Of a DNA stretch of 57,881 nt, positions 46,487 through 54,958 are shown piece by piece. Below the pieces are notes generated by a model. The model was not told the DNA's origin and ran no database searches. It worked only from the letters and a program-made list of their open reading frames with translations. Each line of letters opens with the position of its first letter. Within the stretch, counting starts at the first letter, position 1. Location of the stretch: assembly GCA_017857395.1 (NCBI GenBank), contig JAFMDF010000021.1, positions 1 to 57,881 on the forward strand. Direction: 5' to 3'. The stretch is from Bacteroidota bacterium (lineage in GTDB: Bacteria; Bacteroidota; Bacteroidia; Chitinophagales; Saprospiraceae). A program made the translations under genes and the position numbers.

Positions 46487-47320
46487 TTATAAAATCCCCC
46501 GAACCATCCGTTCCTTCCCCTCCATATCTTTCTCCAACTCAACTTGCGAAAAGCCCAATTGCCTCAAAATAAGCACTACTTCTTTCGCATTAAACTCATT
46601 ACACTCAAAAAACAATTGCCCAGATTTATTTAATTTCTGCCAAGCAAATTCCGCAATCTTTTGATAAAAAATAAGTGGTGCTTGATTATCCACAAAAAGG
46701 GCTAAGTTAGGTTCAAAATGAGTGACTTGTTTTGGCATTAAGCCAATTTCCGAATGAGGAATATAAGGTGGATTGCTAACAATTATATCGAATTTTGGTA
46801 AAGATGGCCAATTCGCTTCCTTTAAAATGTCAACCACCTTAAAAGTCACTTCAACTTGATTCAGTAAAGCATTCTGTTTGGCTATTTCTAAAGCTTCTTC
46901 ACTAATCTCCCATCCTGTAATAGCGGCAGATGGCATTTTCTTTTTTAAAGTAATAGGAATACAACCACTTCCAGTTCCAATATCCACTATTTTTAAATTA
47001 GACTTTTCAATAGATTCTAGCATCCAATAGACCAATTCTTCCGTTTCTGGGCGAGGAATTAAAACCGCAGGCGTTACGTTAAATTTTAAACCATAAAAAT
47101 CTGCTTGTCCTAAAATGTATTGAACAGGTTCGTGATTGGCTAACCGTTGTTGAATCGTCTGTAATTTTTCAATTGGCAAAAATGGTTGTGCTGATTGATA
47201 ATCAAATAAATGAAAGGCGTCTTCAAAGACAATTCGGGCAATACTTCTGGCTTCTCTTTCTCCTTGGAAAGTAGTTACTTGCTGAATGAATTGTTGATGT
47301 GCTTGTTGAATGGTTAACAA
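46487..47320 (-). CDS. prmC: Peptide chain release factor glutamine N5-methyltransferase
   Basis: A 277-residue class I SAM methyltransferase that methylates the GGQ glutamine of RF1/RF2. The N-terminal helical domain is followed by LIPRPETEELVYWML, SAM motif VDIGTGSGCIPITL (residues 112-125) and the catalytic NPPY (183-186, in FDIIVSNPPYIPHSE), diagnostic of the N5-glutamine enzymes. It is full length. Its start lies 16 bp from the palindrome-array element copy 3. Confidence 0.95.
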   Translation of the reverse strand: MLTIQQAHQQFIQQVTTFQGEREARSIARIVFEDAFHLFDYQSAQPFLPIEKLQTIQQRLANHEPVQYILGQADFYGLKFNVTPAVLIPRPETEELVYWMLESIEKSNLKIVDIGTGSGCIPITLKKKMPSAAITGWEISEEALEIAKQNALLNQVEVTFKVVDILKEANWPSLPKFDIIVSNPPYIPHSEIGLMPKQVTHFEPNLALFVDNQAPLIFYQKIAEFAWQKLNKSGQLFFECNEFNAKEVVLILRQLGFSQVELEKDMEGKERMVRGIL

Positions 47321-47336
47321 AATGTAGATTTAAAAG

Positions 47337-47643
47337 GTATCGGCGAATGAATTCGACGAGTATAGCTAAAATTTTTGGTGTTCGATATCTGAAGTTTGCA
47401 ACTTCAAATCAATATCATTGCTGTCTTTGACAGCATTATGCCGACTTAATTTAAGTCGATTCGGTCTAAATCTAATTAGAAATAGTGGTCAAAGACCAGT
47501 GAAATATTGATTTTAAGATAAAATCTTAAAATATCGAACCTCGATTAAATTATTTGTACCCGTCGAACCCTGATTACTTAAACAATTTATTTTATTATTA
47601 CTTTACCTATGCTTTAATCAAAAGCGAATAAATTCGCCTATAC
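47337..47643. repeat. Palindrome-array element, copy 3 (same ends, different hairpins)
   Basis: The ends match copy 2: CGAATGAATTCG at 47344-47355 and CGAATAAATTCG at 47625-47636, exactly 293 bp outer to outer as in copy 2, with an extra GTATNGGCGAAT inverted flank (47337 and 47643). The interior has five perfect hairpins, all with three-base loops: GAAGTT-TGC-AACTTC (47391-47405), TGCTGTC-TTT-GACAGCA (47419-47435), CGACTTA-ATT-TAAGTCG (47442-47458), TGGTC-AAA-GACCA (47486-47498) and TTTTAAGAT-AAA-ATCTTAAAA (47511-47531). A secondary inverted pair around TTCGACG(A/G)GTA and GTTCGATA frames the hairpins (47353-47385, 47533-47565). It fills the divergent prmC/metallopeptidase spacer. Confidence 0.8.
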
Positions 47644-47688
47644 AAGATGTAAAAGTACTCGTTACTTTAGGTATATACCAATCCAATT

Positions 47689-48516
47689 ATGAAAAAAAAG
47701 ATTTACCTACTTTTTATTCCTGCACTCTTGATACAGTGTCTTAGTTTAAGGAATGGAGAAAAGCCTGATAGTGATTTGATAGAAATTGCGAAGTGGTCTG
47801 TAAATGAAGGCAAATTAGGAACTGCTACTATTTTACAACAGGAACAAGCAAAAAATACCATTAAAAATATTGAGGAAACGTGGATAAAAATCAAGACGAT
47901 TTTACCAGAAAAATATATGGCTCAATATGTCAAAGAGTTAGAAATATTTACGGATGGGGCAGATGGAACTTTAGCAGGTGTAAAACCAACTGATGAATCT
48001 AATGAAAGTTGGTCTTATGGTATTGATCCAGCAGATTTACCCGAAGGAGATTGGCAAAATAAGGAAGATTTTTTGCATACCCTCCTCCATGAATTTGGGC
48101 ATATTCTTACCTTGAATAATACCCAAGTAGAACCGTCCGAATTAGATTTTCAAGAAGACGAAGCACGCTATTTAACCAATGAAGGATTGGCAAAAATTGA
48201 TAGTTATGTGAATCAATTTGTGCAACAATTTTGGTATCAAGACGATTTGCTTTTTGAATGGGATAAAATACAGAAAACCAGAAACTTGGATAAAAAATTA
48301 GACCAATTATATGATTTTTATAAGAATCATAAAACTAAATTTTATACCGATTATGCCGCAGAAAGCCCAGAAGAGGATATAGCAGAAAGTTGGTATTATT
48401 TTGTGCTACTTGACAAGCCAGAAGGCAGATTAATCAAGAATCAGAAACTATTATTTTTTTATAAATTTCCAGAATTAGTTTTGTTGCGAACCGAAATTAG
48501 GTCTGCTATCAGATAA
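47689..48516 (+). CDS. Putative zinc metallopeptidase lipoprotein (HExxH)
   Basis: A 275-residue lipoprotein (leader ending ALLIQC, Cys17). Residues 129-140 read LHTLLHEFGHIL: a clear H134-E-F-G-H138 zincin motif in the usual helix. A further E-rich segment follows (EPSELDFQEDEARYLTNEG), and EEDIAESWYYFVL near residue 225 could supply a third ligand. No named peptidase family is recognised. It is probably an exported zinc protease. The leader region contains the palindrome-array element, which takes the place of an ordinary promoter region. Confidence 0.7.
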   Translation: MKKKIYLLFIPALLIQCLSLRNGEKPDSDLIEIAKWSVNEGKLGTATILQQEQAKNTIKNIEETWIKIKTILPEKYMAQYVKELEIFTDGADGTLAGVKPTDESNESWSYGIDPADLPEGDWQNKEDFLHTLLHEFGHILTLNNTQVEPSELDFQEDEARYLTNEGLAKIDSYVNQFVQQFWYQDDLLFEWDKIQKTRNLDKKLDQLYDFYKNHKTKFYTDYAAESPEEDIAESWYYFVLLDKPEGRLIKNQKLLFFYKFPELVLLRTEIRSAIR

Positions 48517-48613
48517 TCTTAAAAAAAAGGAGGAAATAATGACGGGAAATACCCATAAAAAAATTATCTTTAGGGTTTACTCATCTTTTATTTATTAATC
48601 AATCACACACGAC

Positions 48614-49075
48614 ATGGCAGTTTATAACCTAACTATTAATGGAAAAAAGCAACAGGTAGATGTTGATCCAGATACGCCTATGCTATGGGTATTAAGAGAT
48701 CATATTAACCTAGTTGGTACCAAATACGGCTGTGGAATTGGACAATGTGGCGCTTGTACCGTACATTTAGATGGCAATGCCGTCCGATCTTGTAGCTTAA
48801 CCGTTGACAAGGTCAAAGATCAAAAAATTACCACCATTGAAGGCCTTTCGGCAAACGGGGATCACCCACTTCAAGAAGCATGGATTGCACATGATGTACC
48901 ACAATGTGGCTACTGTCAAGCAGGTCAAGTAATGAATGCTGCTTCTTTATTGTCTAATAATTCCAATCCTAGTGATGAAGAGATAGCAGGTGCAATGAAT
49001 GGAAATATTTGTCGATGTGGAACTTATACGAGGATTAAGGCAGCGATAAAGACTGCGGCGACTAAGATGGGGTAG
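48614..49075 (+). CDS. (2Fe-2S) subunit of a molybdenum hydroxylase (IorA-like)
   Basis: A 153-residue protein with both cluster sites of the xanthine-oxidase family: plant-type ferredoxin Cys 40, 45, 48 and 60 (KYGCGIGQCGACTVHLDGNAVRSC) and the C-terminal helical site Cys 98, 101, 133 and 135 (QCGYCQAGQ, NICRCGTY). It has no signal peptide, so it is likely carried across the membrane with the Tat-targeted large subunit encoded next. It relays electrons from the molybdenum centre. Confidence 0.95.
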   Translation: MAVYNLTINGKKQQVDVDPDTPMLWVLRDHINLVGTKYGCGIGQCGACTVHLDGNAVRSCSLTVDKVKDQKITTIEGLSANGDHPLQEAWIAHDVPQCGYCQAGQVMNAASLLSNNSNPSDEEIAGAMNGNICRCGTYTRIKAAIKTAATKMG

Positions 49076-49080
49076 TGGTT

Positions 49081-49144
49081 AAATTGCTATATTGTTGAGT
49101 TACAGATGTAAAGTAAACAATGAAACAATAAAACAATAAAACAA
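49081..49144. repeat. Array of eight octamers between the two hydroxylase genes
   Basis: Units run AAATTGCT, ATATTGTT, GAGTTACA, GATGTAAA, GTAAACAA, TGAAACAA, TAAAACAA, TAAAACAA. The first half is roughly inverse to the last. It begins six bases after the small-subunit stop inside a presumed operon. Confidence 0.65.
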
Positions 49145-49221
49145 TTTAGTCTTTTGGAATATCTATCTTCAAAACCTATCAATATTTGAATAGGTTTTTC
49201 TTCAAAAATTCAAAATTAATC

Positions 49222-51435
49222 ATGACACTTATAAAAACGTCTTATAATAGAAGATCTTTTCTTAAAACTTCGACCGTCGCAGGTGGTGGATTTGTTTTAG
49301 GATTTAGTTGGTTGGCTTCTTGTCAAACAGCTGACCCAGTAAAAGAAGCAATAGTTAAAGCGATGCCTAAAGAATGGTTTGACATCAATGCTTTTTTGAA
49401 AATTGGTGATACTGGAATAGTCACTATTATGTCTCCAAATCCAGAAATTGGACAGAATGTAAAAACGGCTATGCCCATGATTGTGGCAGAGGAATTAGAT
49501 GTAGCGTGGGAAGATGTAGTGGTAGAACAAGCAGGATTAGATACCGATAAATATACTAGACAATTAGCTGGTGGTAGTCAGTCTATCCGTCAAGGATGGC
49601 AAGGATTGAGAATGGCAGGTGCAACGGCTAGAAGAATGTTATTGGAAGCGACTGCTAAAAAATGGGAAGTAGCCGTTGATGAATTAACCACGGATGCTGG
49701 CATTATTTACCATAAAGCGAGTGGTAAAAAAATAGGCTATGGCGAAATTGCTGCTGCTGCGAATGGTATGACGGTACCAGAAGAAATAGCATTAAAAGAT
49801 CCTAAAGATTTTAAGATTATTGGGACTGATAGAAAAAATGTAGATGGTCAAAAGATTGTGACTGGACAGTCTTTATTCGGCATGGACATTCAAGAGGAAG
49901 GGATGAAAATCGCAATGATTGTACATCCACCAGCATTTGGAATGAAATTGAAATCTTTCGATGGAGAGGCTATTAAATCCATGCCTGGGATTAGTGATGT
50001 ATTTTCCATCAATACGAAACCAGAAGGCGTGAAATTGCAATGGTCAGACCAAGGTAATGTCTATCCAGAATTAGTAGCTATTGTTGGCGAAACGACTTGG
50101 CAAGTAATGAAGGCAAAGAAAGCCTTGACGGTAAATTGGGTGCCAGGGTCTAAAGCAGAAAGTAGTGCCGACCACGAAGCGGCTTTAACAAAATTCATGG
50201 CGCAAGCCCCAAAAGAAGTGGCTAGAAAAGATGGTGATCCAACAGCTGCCTTTAATGTGGCCACCAAAATAGTAGAACGAACGTATTCTGCACCATTCTT
50301 GGCGCATAATACGATGGAGCCAATGAATTTTTATGCCAATGTAACGGCAGATAAAGCGGAACTAAACGGCCCTATTCAAACACCACAGTTTGCTCGACCA
50401 ACTGCGGCTGCCTTATTAGGCATGACGGAAGATCAGGTATCTATTGGGATGACTCGAATGGGTGGTGGATTTGGACGTAGATTATATGGCAATTTTGTAA
50501 TGGAAGCCGCTTTGATTTCTAAACAAGCAAATGCTCCTGTGAAATTGGTCTATACCAGAGAAGATGACATGACGCAAGGTACTTACCGACCTGCTTATAA
50601 AGTAACTTACCGAGCTGCTTTGGATGCCGATAATAACATGACTGCATTCCACGTCAGAGGTGCAGGCACACACGGAAGCCCCGTTTTTGCGGATAGATTC
50701 CCAGCAGGAGCGGTAGATAATTATTTAGCAGAAAATCATACCAAGGAATCTAATATTTCAACAGGTGCTTGGAGAGCGCCTCGCTCTAATTTCATCGCTT
50801 GCGCAGAACAATGTTTCTTGGATGAAGTAGCGAAGGAAGCAGGAAAAGACCCCATTGATTTTAGATTAGGCTTATTTGAACGAGCAGCTAGTAATCCAGT
50901 TGGAGAGAAAAATGACTATGATGCCGAAAGATACGCTGGTGTCTTAAAATTGATTAAAGATAAAGCGAATTGGAATGGCGCTTCTGCTAATGGTGTTCAT
51001 CGAGGCGTTTCTGCTTATTTCTGTCATAATTCTTATGTGGCACAAGTGGTGGATGTAGTCATGGAGGACAATCAACCCAAAGTGTCTAAAGTACATTGTG
51101 CGGTAGATTGCGGGATTGTAATTAATCCACTAAGTGCAAAGAATCAGATAGAAGGTGGTATTATTGATGGAATTGGTCACGCCATGTTTAGTGGAATGAC
51201 TTTCCAAAATGGTAAGCCTGATCAAGAAAACTTTGATACTTATCGCTTAATTCGCCATGCGGAAGCACCAGCGGAAATTGAAACGCATTTTGTAGATAAC
51301 GGTATTGACCCAACTGGATTGGGAGAGCCTTCCTTGCCTCCAATTGCAGCAGCTGTAGCTAATGCAATCGCAGCAGCAACAGGCGAACGATTATACAGCC
51401 AACCGTTTATTGCGAATAAGCAGATACTTGGGTAA
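49222..51435 (+). CDS. Molybdopterin-binding subunit, xanthine dehydrogenase family (IorB-like), Tat lipoprotein
   Basis: The ATG at 49222 is preferred over a TTG at 49186, as it places the Tat signal at the N-terminus: SYNRRSFLKTSTVAGGGFVLG with Arg10-Arg11, followed by a lipobox WLASC (Cys34). The 737-residue protein has the Mo-cofactor motifs GGGFGRRLYGN and TGAWRAPRSN, HCAVDCGIVINPLSAKNQIEGG, and the catalytic Glu in GLGEPSLPP. The family hydroxylates N-heterocycles or aldehydes. The substrate is unknown. It forms an operon with the (2Fe-2S) gene. No maturation chaperone (XdhC-like) is adjacent. Confidence 0.93.
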   Translation: MTLIKTSYNRRSFLKTSTVAGGGFVLGFSWLASCQTADPVKEAIVKAMPKEWFDINAFLKIGDTGIVTIMSPNPEIGQNVKTAMPMIVAEELDVAWEDVVVEQAGLDTDKYTRQLAGGSQSIRQGWQGLRMAGATARRMLLEATAKKWEVAVDELTTDAGIIYHKASGKKIGYGEIAAAANGMTVPEEIALKDPKDFKIIGTDRKNVDGQKIVTGQSLFGMDIQEEGMKIAMIVHPPAFGMKLKSFDGEAIKSMPGISDVFSINTKPEGVKLQWSDQGNVYPELVAIVGETTWQVMKAKKALTVNWVPGSKAESSADHEAALTKFMAQAPKEVARKDGDPTAAFNVATKIVERTYSAPFLAHNTMEPMNFYANVTADKAELNGPIQTPQFARPTAAALLGMTEDQVSIGMTRMGGGFGRRLYGNFVMEAALISKQANAPVKLVYTREDDMTQGTYRPAYKVTYRAALDADNNMTAFHVRGAGTHGSPVFADRFPAGAVDNYLAENHTKESNISTGAWRAPRSNFIACAEQCFLDEVAKEAGKDPIDFRLGLFERAASNPVGEKNDYDAERYAGVLKLIKDKANWNGASANGVHRGVSAYFCHNSYVAQVVDVVMEDNQPKVSKVHCAVDCGIVINPLSAKNQIEGGIIDGIGHAMFSGMTFQNGKPDQENFDTYRLIRHAEAPAEIETHFVDNGIDPTGLGEPSLPPIAAAVANAIAAATGERLYSQPFIANKQILG

Positions 51436-51487
51436 AATATTTTACTGAATAACATTTCCGTTAGCCAGTAAATCTAAATCATAATTG

Positions 51488-51527
51488 AATAGGGCGACAA
51501 TAAATCATTGTTGCCCTATTTTTTTTG
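51488..51527 (+). terminator. Terminator of the hydroxylase operon
   Basis: AATAGGGCGACAAT (51488-51501) pairs with ATTGTTGCCCTATT (51507-51520), with one G.U pair, followed by six more T. Confidence 0.92.
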
Positions 51528-51625
51528 GTAATAAAAGTACAATTTATAGCGTATTTTATTATATTTGTACCAAATTAGTAAGACCTTACTAAAAAAAACT
51601 ATTTATAACCAAAAAAAAGAAGAAT

Positions 51626-52702
51626 ATGATTTCAGAATTATTAAACGATCCAAATACTGGGAAATATTTTGTTTTAGCGACCCTACTATTTTTTGGCGCA
51701 ATAGAAACTTTTGCAGGGCATCTAAAAAATTCCAATCGGACGCTACATGATTGGATGGCTGAATTTGGTGGGTTTGTTTTATTAGCTATTGCTAGTTTTG
51801 CTGGACTATTCGGGATTAATTACTTAGGCGAACAATTTTTCCCGACCGCTCATTATTCAATGGCGGATTTGTCCTTATGGATAGCAGTACCTTTGTATAT
51901 GTTTACAGATGATATTGCCCAATATTGGTACCATCGTTCTGCGCACGAACATAATTTTTTATGGAAGCATCACCGAGTACATCATGCAGCGGAACAAATG
52001 GGCGTAATGGTTTCTTATAGAAATTCTGCCTTTTATTTTCTCTTTTTGCCTAATGTTTGGATTGCGGCTATTTTTACTTTCTTAGGAATGATTCCTGCTA
52101 CGATTATTGGTTTAATGGTTAAGCAGTTAGTGGTTGCGAGTTCACATAGTACTTTTAAATGGGATGAATATCTATATAAAATCAAAGCATTAAGTCCTGT
52201 TATGTGGGTGGTTGAACATATTTTTGTTACCCCTTCCTTTCATTATGCCCACCACGGAAAATCAAAAGCAGATAATATTAGTGACCCAAATGGCAATTTT
52301 GGGAATGCCTTTACGATTTGGGACCAATTATTTGGAACCGCAACTTTTACTAGAAAATACCCCACTCAATTTGGTTTGCAAACAGACCCTAAAGACAGTT
52401 GGGCCTCCCAACTTTTTTATCCTATCATCACCTCTGATAAACCTGGGAGTGAATTGGCGAAAGGACATAAAAAAATATCTTCTGCGACCAATGAAGCTAT
52501 TGCAGTAGAACTAGAAGCAGGGACGCATTTGTGGTGTCAATGTGGGTTTAGTAAAAATGCCCCTTTTTGCGACGGTTCGCATCATGGGACTAAAATAAAG
52601 CCGATTGCTTTTGATATGAAGAAAAAACGGACGGTGAAATTATGTAATTGTAAGCATACCAAGGCTAGTCCTTTTTGTGATGATACGCATTTGAACTTAT
52701 AA
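51626..52702 (+). CDS. Sterol desaturase/fatty acid hydroxylase fused to two CDGSH iron-sulfur motifs
   Basis: A 358-residue protein. Residues 1-~270 are an integral-membrane di-iron oxygenase: four helices and His boxes HRSAH (103-107), HHRVHH (115-120) and FVTPSFHYAHHGK. The last 58 residues hold two CDGSH-type [2Fe-2S] sites: Cys304, Cys306, Cys315, His319 (CQCGFSKNAPFCDGSH) and Cys340, Cys342, Cys351, His355 (CNCKHTKASPFCDDTH). The fusion suggests the iron-sulfur domain feeds electrons to the di-iron site. A TATATTTG box (51560-51567) is a possible -7 element. The oxygenase substrate is unknown. Confidence 0.9.
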   Translation: MISELLNDPNTGKYFVLATLLFFGAIETFAGHLKNSNRTLHDWMAEFGGFVLLAIASFAGLFGINYLGEQFFPTAHYSMADLSLWIAVPLYMFTDDIAQYWYHRSAHEHNFLWKHHRVHHAAEQMGVMVSYRNSAFYFLFLPNVWIAAIFTFLGMIPATIIGLMVKQLVVASSHSTFKWDEYLYKIKALSPVMWVVEHIFVTPSFHYAHHGKSKADNISDPNGNFGNAFTIWDQLFGTATFTRKYPTQFGLQTDPKDSWASQLFYPIITSDKPGSELAKGHKKISSATNEAIAVELEAGTHLWCQCGFSKNAPFCDGSHHGTKIKPIAFDMKKKRTVKLCNCKHTKASPFCDDTHLNL

Positions 52703-52728
52703 TGAATATTGATTTCAGAGACTATAAT

Positions 52729-52799
52729 AAGAATCTGTTGGGTAAGCTAATCAGTTGTGGGTATTTTACCCAACTGATTAGCTTACCCAACAGATTCTT
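52729..52799. terminator. Very long hairpin between convergent genes
   Basis: A perfect 29-bp inverted repeat (52729-52757 with 52771-52799) and a 13-base loop that itself can form GGGTA/TACCC. There is no T-run on the plus strand. It is much longer than ordinary terminators and lies midway between the desaturase and OmpA genes. Confidence 0.75.
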
Positions 52800-52832
52800 G
52801 TAAATAATATTGCTTTTTAATATTTGGCGAAT

Positions 52833-52860
52833 TTATCGTTCATCATTCATCATTCATCGT
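52833..52860. repeat. Heptamer array near the OmpA gene end
   Basis: Four units run TTATCGT, TCATCAT, TCATCAT, TCATCGT, just before the stop codon of the OmpA fragment. Confidence 0.6.
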
Positions 52861-52868
52861 TTTTTAAC

Positions 52869-53267
52869 TTATCGCTCCACCACCACTATCTCTGACCGTC
52901 GATTTTCCTGCATCCCTTCCTCTGAGTCATTATCCGAAATTGGACTTGTTTCCCCAAAACCAACCGCATTGATAATCCGTCCAGCCGAAATTCCTTTTGC
53001 AATCAAATAAGCCTGAACCGCATTGGCTCTATTTTGGGATAACACCAAATTCAAAGCATCCTCGCCCCGACTATCTGTATGGCCATTGACTTCAATTTTA
53101 GTTTTTGGATATTCCTGCATCACTCGAACCACATTATCTAATTGAGTTTGAGAAGTAGTCGTCAATGCCGCAGAGTTAAAAGGAAATTGAACAGATTCCA
53201 AAACAAAAATTTTTGGGACGGCTAATTTAGGCGTACTTAAAAAGTCAGCAATTTTAGCTTCTGCGTA
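52869..53267 (-). CDS. OmpA domain, 3' part of a frameshifted gene
   Basis: This frame is open from 53267 to the stop at 52869 and reads AEAKIADFLSTPKLAVPKIFVLESVQFPFNSAALTTTSQ..., i.e. the normal linker and OmpA/Pal-like domain: NGHTDSRGEDALNLVLSQNRANAVQAYL, GFGETSP and NRRSEIVV. It lacks its own start, since the first Met (53201) lies inside the domain's first strand. The domain binds peptidoglycan diaminopimelate. It must once have been, or still is, the C-terminus of the upstream YegP-type gene. The frame changes between 53240 and 53267. Confidence 0.82.
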   Translation of the reverse strand, partial: YAEAKIADFLSTPKLAVPKIFVLESVQFPFNSAALTTTSQTQLDNVVRVMQEYPKTKIEVNGHTDSRGEDALNLVLSQNRANAVQAYLIAKGISAGRIINAVGFGETSPISDNDSEEGMQENRRSEIVVVER

Positions 53268-54958
53268 TTAGGGGTTAAGTTTAAGTCGAATGCAGTCGGG
53301 CCTAATTTAGCGGGTTCTACTGGTTGAAGTCTAGGTTTTTCGATTACTTTAGGAACTGGTTCTGGAATAATCTCAGGCTCAACTGTCTTACATTGTTTTA
53401 GCCCAAAAAATAAACCCAAAAGAGCTAATGGAATCAATATTGCCCATAGCCAAGGAAAACCTTTACTTGGTTTTTCTTCAATTATTTGTTGTTGAATAGA
53501 TTGATTGTCTTTTTCTATCGTTGAAATAATAGGAGCGGGGCGCATCTCTTCTTCGATAACTGCGGCAACTGGAGGCGTATAAGGGGTGATTTTTTCCTCG
53601 ATTTCTTCGACTTCGGCTTCAATTTCTTCTGTTTCAATAATTTCTCGTTCTACTTTTATAGTTGGTTGAGGCAGAATATCTGGGATAATATCAGGTTGAT
53701 CTATAGGATTAATGTCTGAAATAACTGTTATAGCTGTTTCTTCTTCAGGAATAGTTACTAAGCCTTTTGCTACAAAAGGAATTGATTTTTCTGGTAAAGT
53801 AATGGTATATTTTTTCTTCTTAGCAACTGTAACCTTATTGACGCCTTCTTCATAATTGGTTAATTGTGTTCTAAAATCTTTCAGAGCAGCCAACATTTTC
53901 TTTTCCGTAGAAAAATACCGGCTTCTAGCAAAGGATTTTTCTTTAGCACCAAGAATAGAGAAATAGTATTGGTTTTTACTTTTTTTCCAAGTTTTATACC
54001 CCTTTTTCTTAGTACCCATTTTAAGCACTTTGGCAATATATTCATCTCTGCTACTTCGCTTATTAAAAGGTTTGCTAAAGAGTAAAGCGTTCCCTTTTTT
54101 GTCATTATAATGAAAATAATGCAATTTATTTTTTTCACTTTTAAAGCCTTCAAAACCTATTAAACCCTGTGGCGAAACTTGTTTTAAATGATATTTCTCA
54201 TTGGCTTTTCGTTTCTTTTTCTTCTTTTTTGGGATTTTAAAATCCGCTGTATAATTGGCTGCTTCTGCGATTAAATAAGCCATAGCAGTTTCTATTTTTC
54301 CACGACTTTTAAAAATTTTACTTCTCGCAATTTCATACCCTTCTGTTGTTTTGAAGATAAAAAAGAATTGACCGTCTTGCTTGACGACTTCGATATTTTT
54401 ACTATTATTCGTCTGTTGAATAATCGTATTAATAGCTTTTAATCGACGTGTTTTTCCATCATAAACTCGACTATATAAAATGGGTTTGCCATTGGCATTA
54501 TTAAAATGAAAATACTTGTCTGGAGTACCTTCTATATCAATTAACTCAAAACCAGCTTGTTTGCTGTTAGAGGCTTTAGTAAAATCATAAGCTTCAGTCC
54601 TAAGTCCTATTTTCTTTTTAGAGATGATTTTTTTATTAGGTTTTTTATAACTAACGGAAAAATCATGGCTGGAATGTGCAAATTCTTTTAATTGAGATAA
54701 AACATCACTAGCAGCTTCTATCTCTTCAAAAGAAGGGCTTTGGGCAAGACCTGCTACCTCAAAATAATATTGCTGATTATTACCTGCTTGAATGGCAATT
54801 TGTTCATTATCTCTTAAATCTAATAAGACAGTTTGTAGCTGTTCTAGGCAGGTTGTTTTATCACTATAATCCGCACTTGTTAGATAAGTATCTTTTTGAT
54901 TAACTATTTGAAAAATATAGTCATTTTCTAAATCAGGACGGTGTAGTTTGATTCTCAT
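53237..54958 (-). CDS. YegP (DUF1508) repeat membrane protein, 5' part of a frameshifted OmpA-family gene
   Basis: The 573 residues hold several YegP/DUF1508-like repeats in residues ~1-380 (KYFHFNNANGKPILYSRVYDG, LHYFHYNDKKGNALLFSKPF, QYYFSILGAKEKSFARSRYF), a Pro/Glu-rich linker and one transmembrane helix at 500-521 (GFPWLWAILIPLALLGLFFGLK). With no signal peptide, the YegP part should be cytoplasmic and the end periplasmic. After GPTAFDLNLTPNTQ the reading frame runs out in LKLLTF at a stop, where the OmpA domain should begin. Together the two parts would make a ~700-residue protein linking cytoplasm to cell wall. Confidence 0.85.
   Translation of the reverse strand: MRIKLHRPDLENDYIFQIVNQKDTYLTSADYSDKTTCLEQLQTVLLDLRDNEQIAIQAGNNQQYYFEVAGLAQSPSFEEIEAASDVLSQLKEFAHSSHDFSVSYKKPNKKIISKKKIGLRTEAYDFTKASNSKQAGFELIDIEGTPDKYFHFNNANGKPILYSRVYDGKTRRLKAINTIIQQTNNSKNIEVVKQDGQFFFIFKTTEGYEIARSKIFKSRGKIETAMAYLIAEAANYTADFKIPKKKKKKRKANEKYHLKQVSPQGLIGFEGFKSEKNKLHYFHYNDKKGNALLFSKPFNKRSSRDEYIAKVLKMGTKKKGYKTWKKSKNQYYFSILGAKEKSFARSRYFSTEKKMLAALKDFRTQLTNYEEGVNKVTVAKKKKYTITLPEKSIPFVAKGLVTIPEEETAITVISDINPIDQPDIIPDILPQPTIKVEREIIETEEIEAEVEEIEEKITPYTPPVAAVIEEEMRPAPIISTIEKDNQSIQQQIIEEKPSKGFPWLWAILIPLALLGLFFGLKQCKTVEPEIIPEPVPKVIEKPRLQPVEPAKLGPTAFDLNLTPNTQKLKLLTF

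Noticed and set aside
19515-52702. One metabolic island joining the PQQ, old yellow enzyme, molybdenum and di-iron oxidoreductases
   Set aside because: The genes are tens of kilobases apart, in separate units on both strands, with housekeeping genes between; no shared regulation is visible.
52869-53201. Free-standing 110-residue OmpA protein
   Set aside because: Its Met lies inside the domain, it has no signal or anchor, and the frame is open upstream to the end of the YegP gene; better seen as the 3' part of a frameshifted gene.
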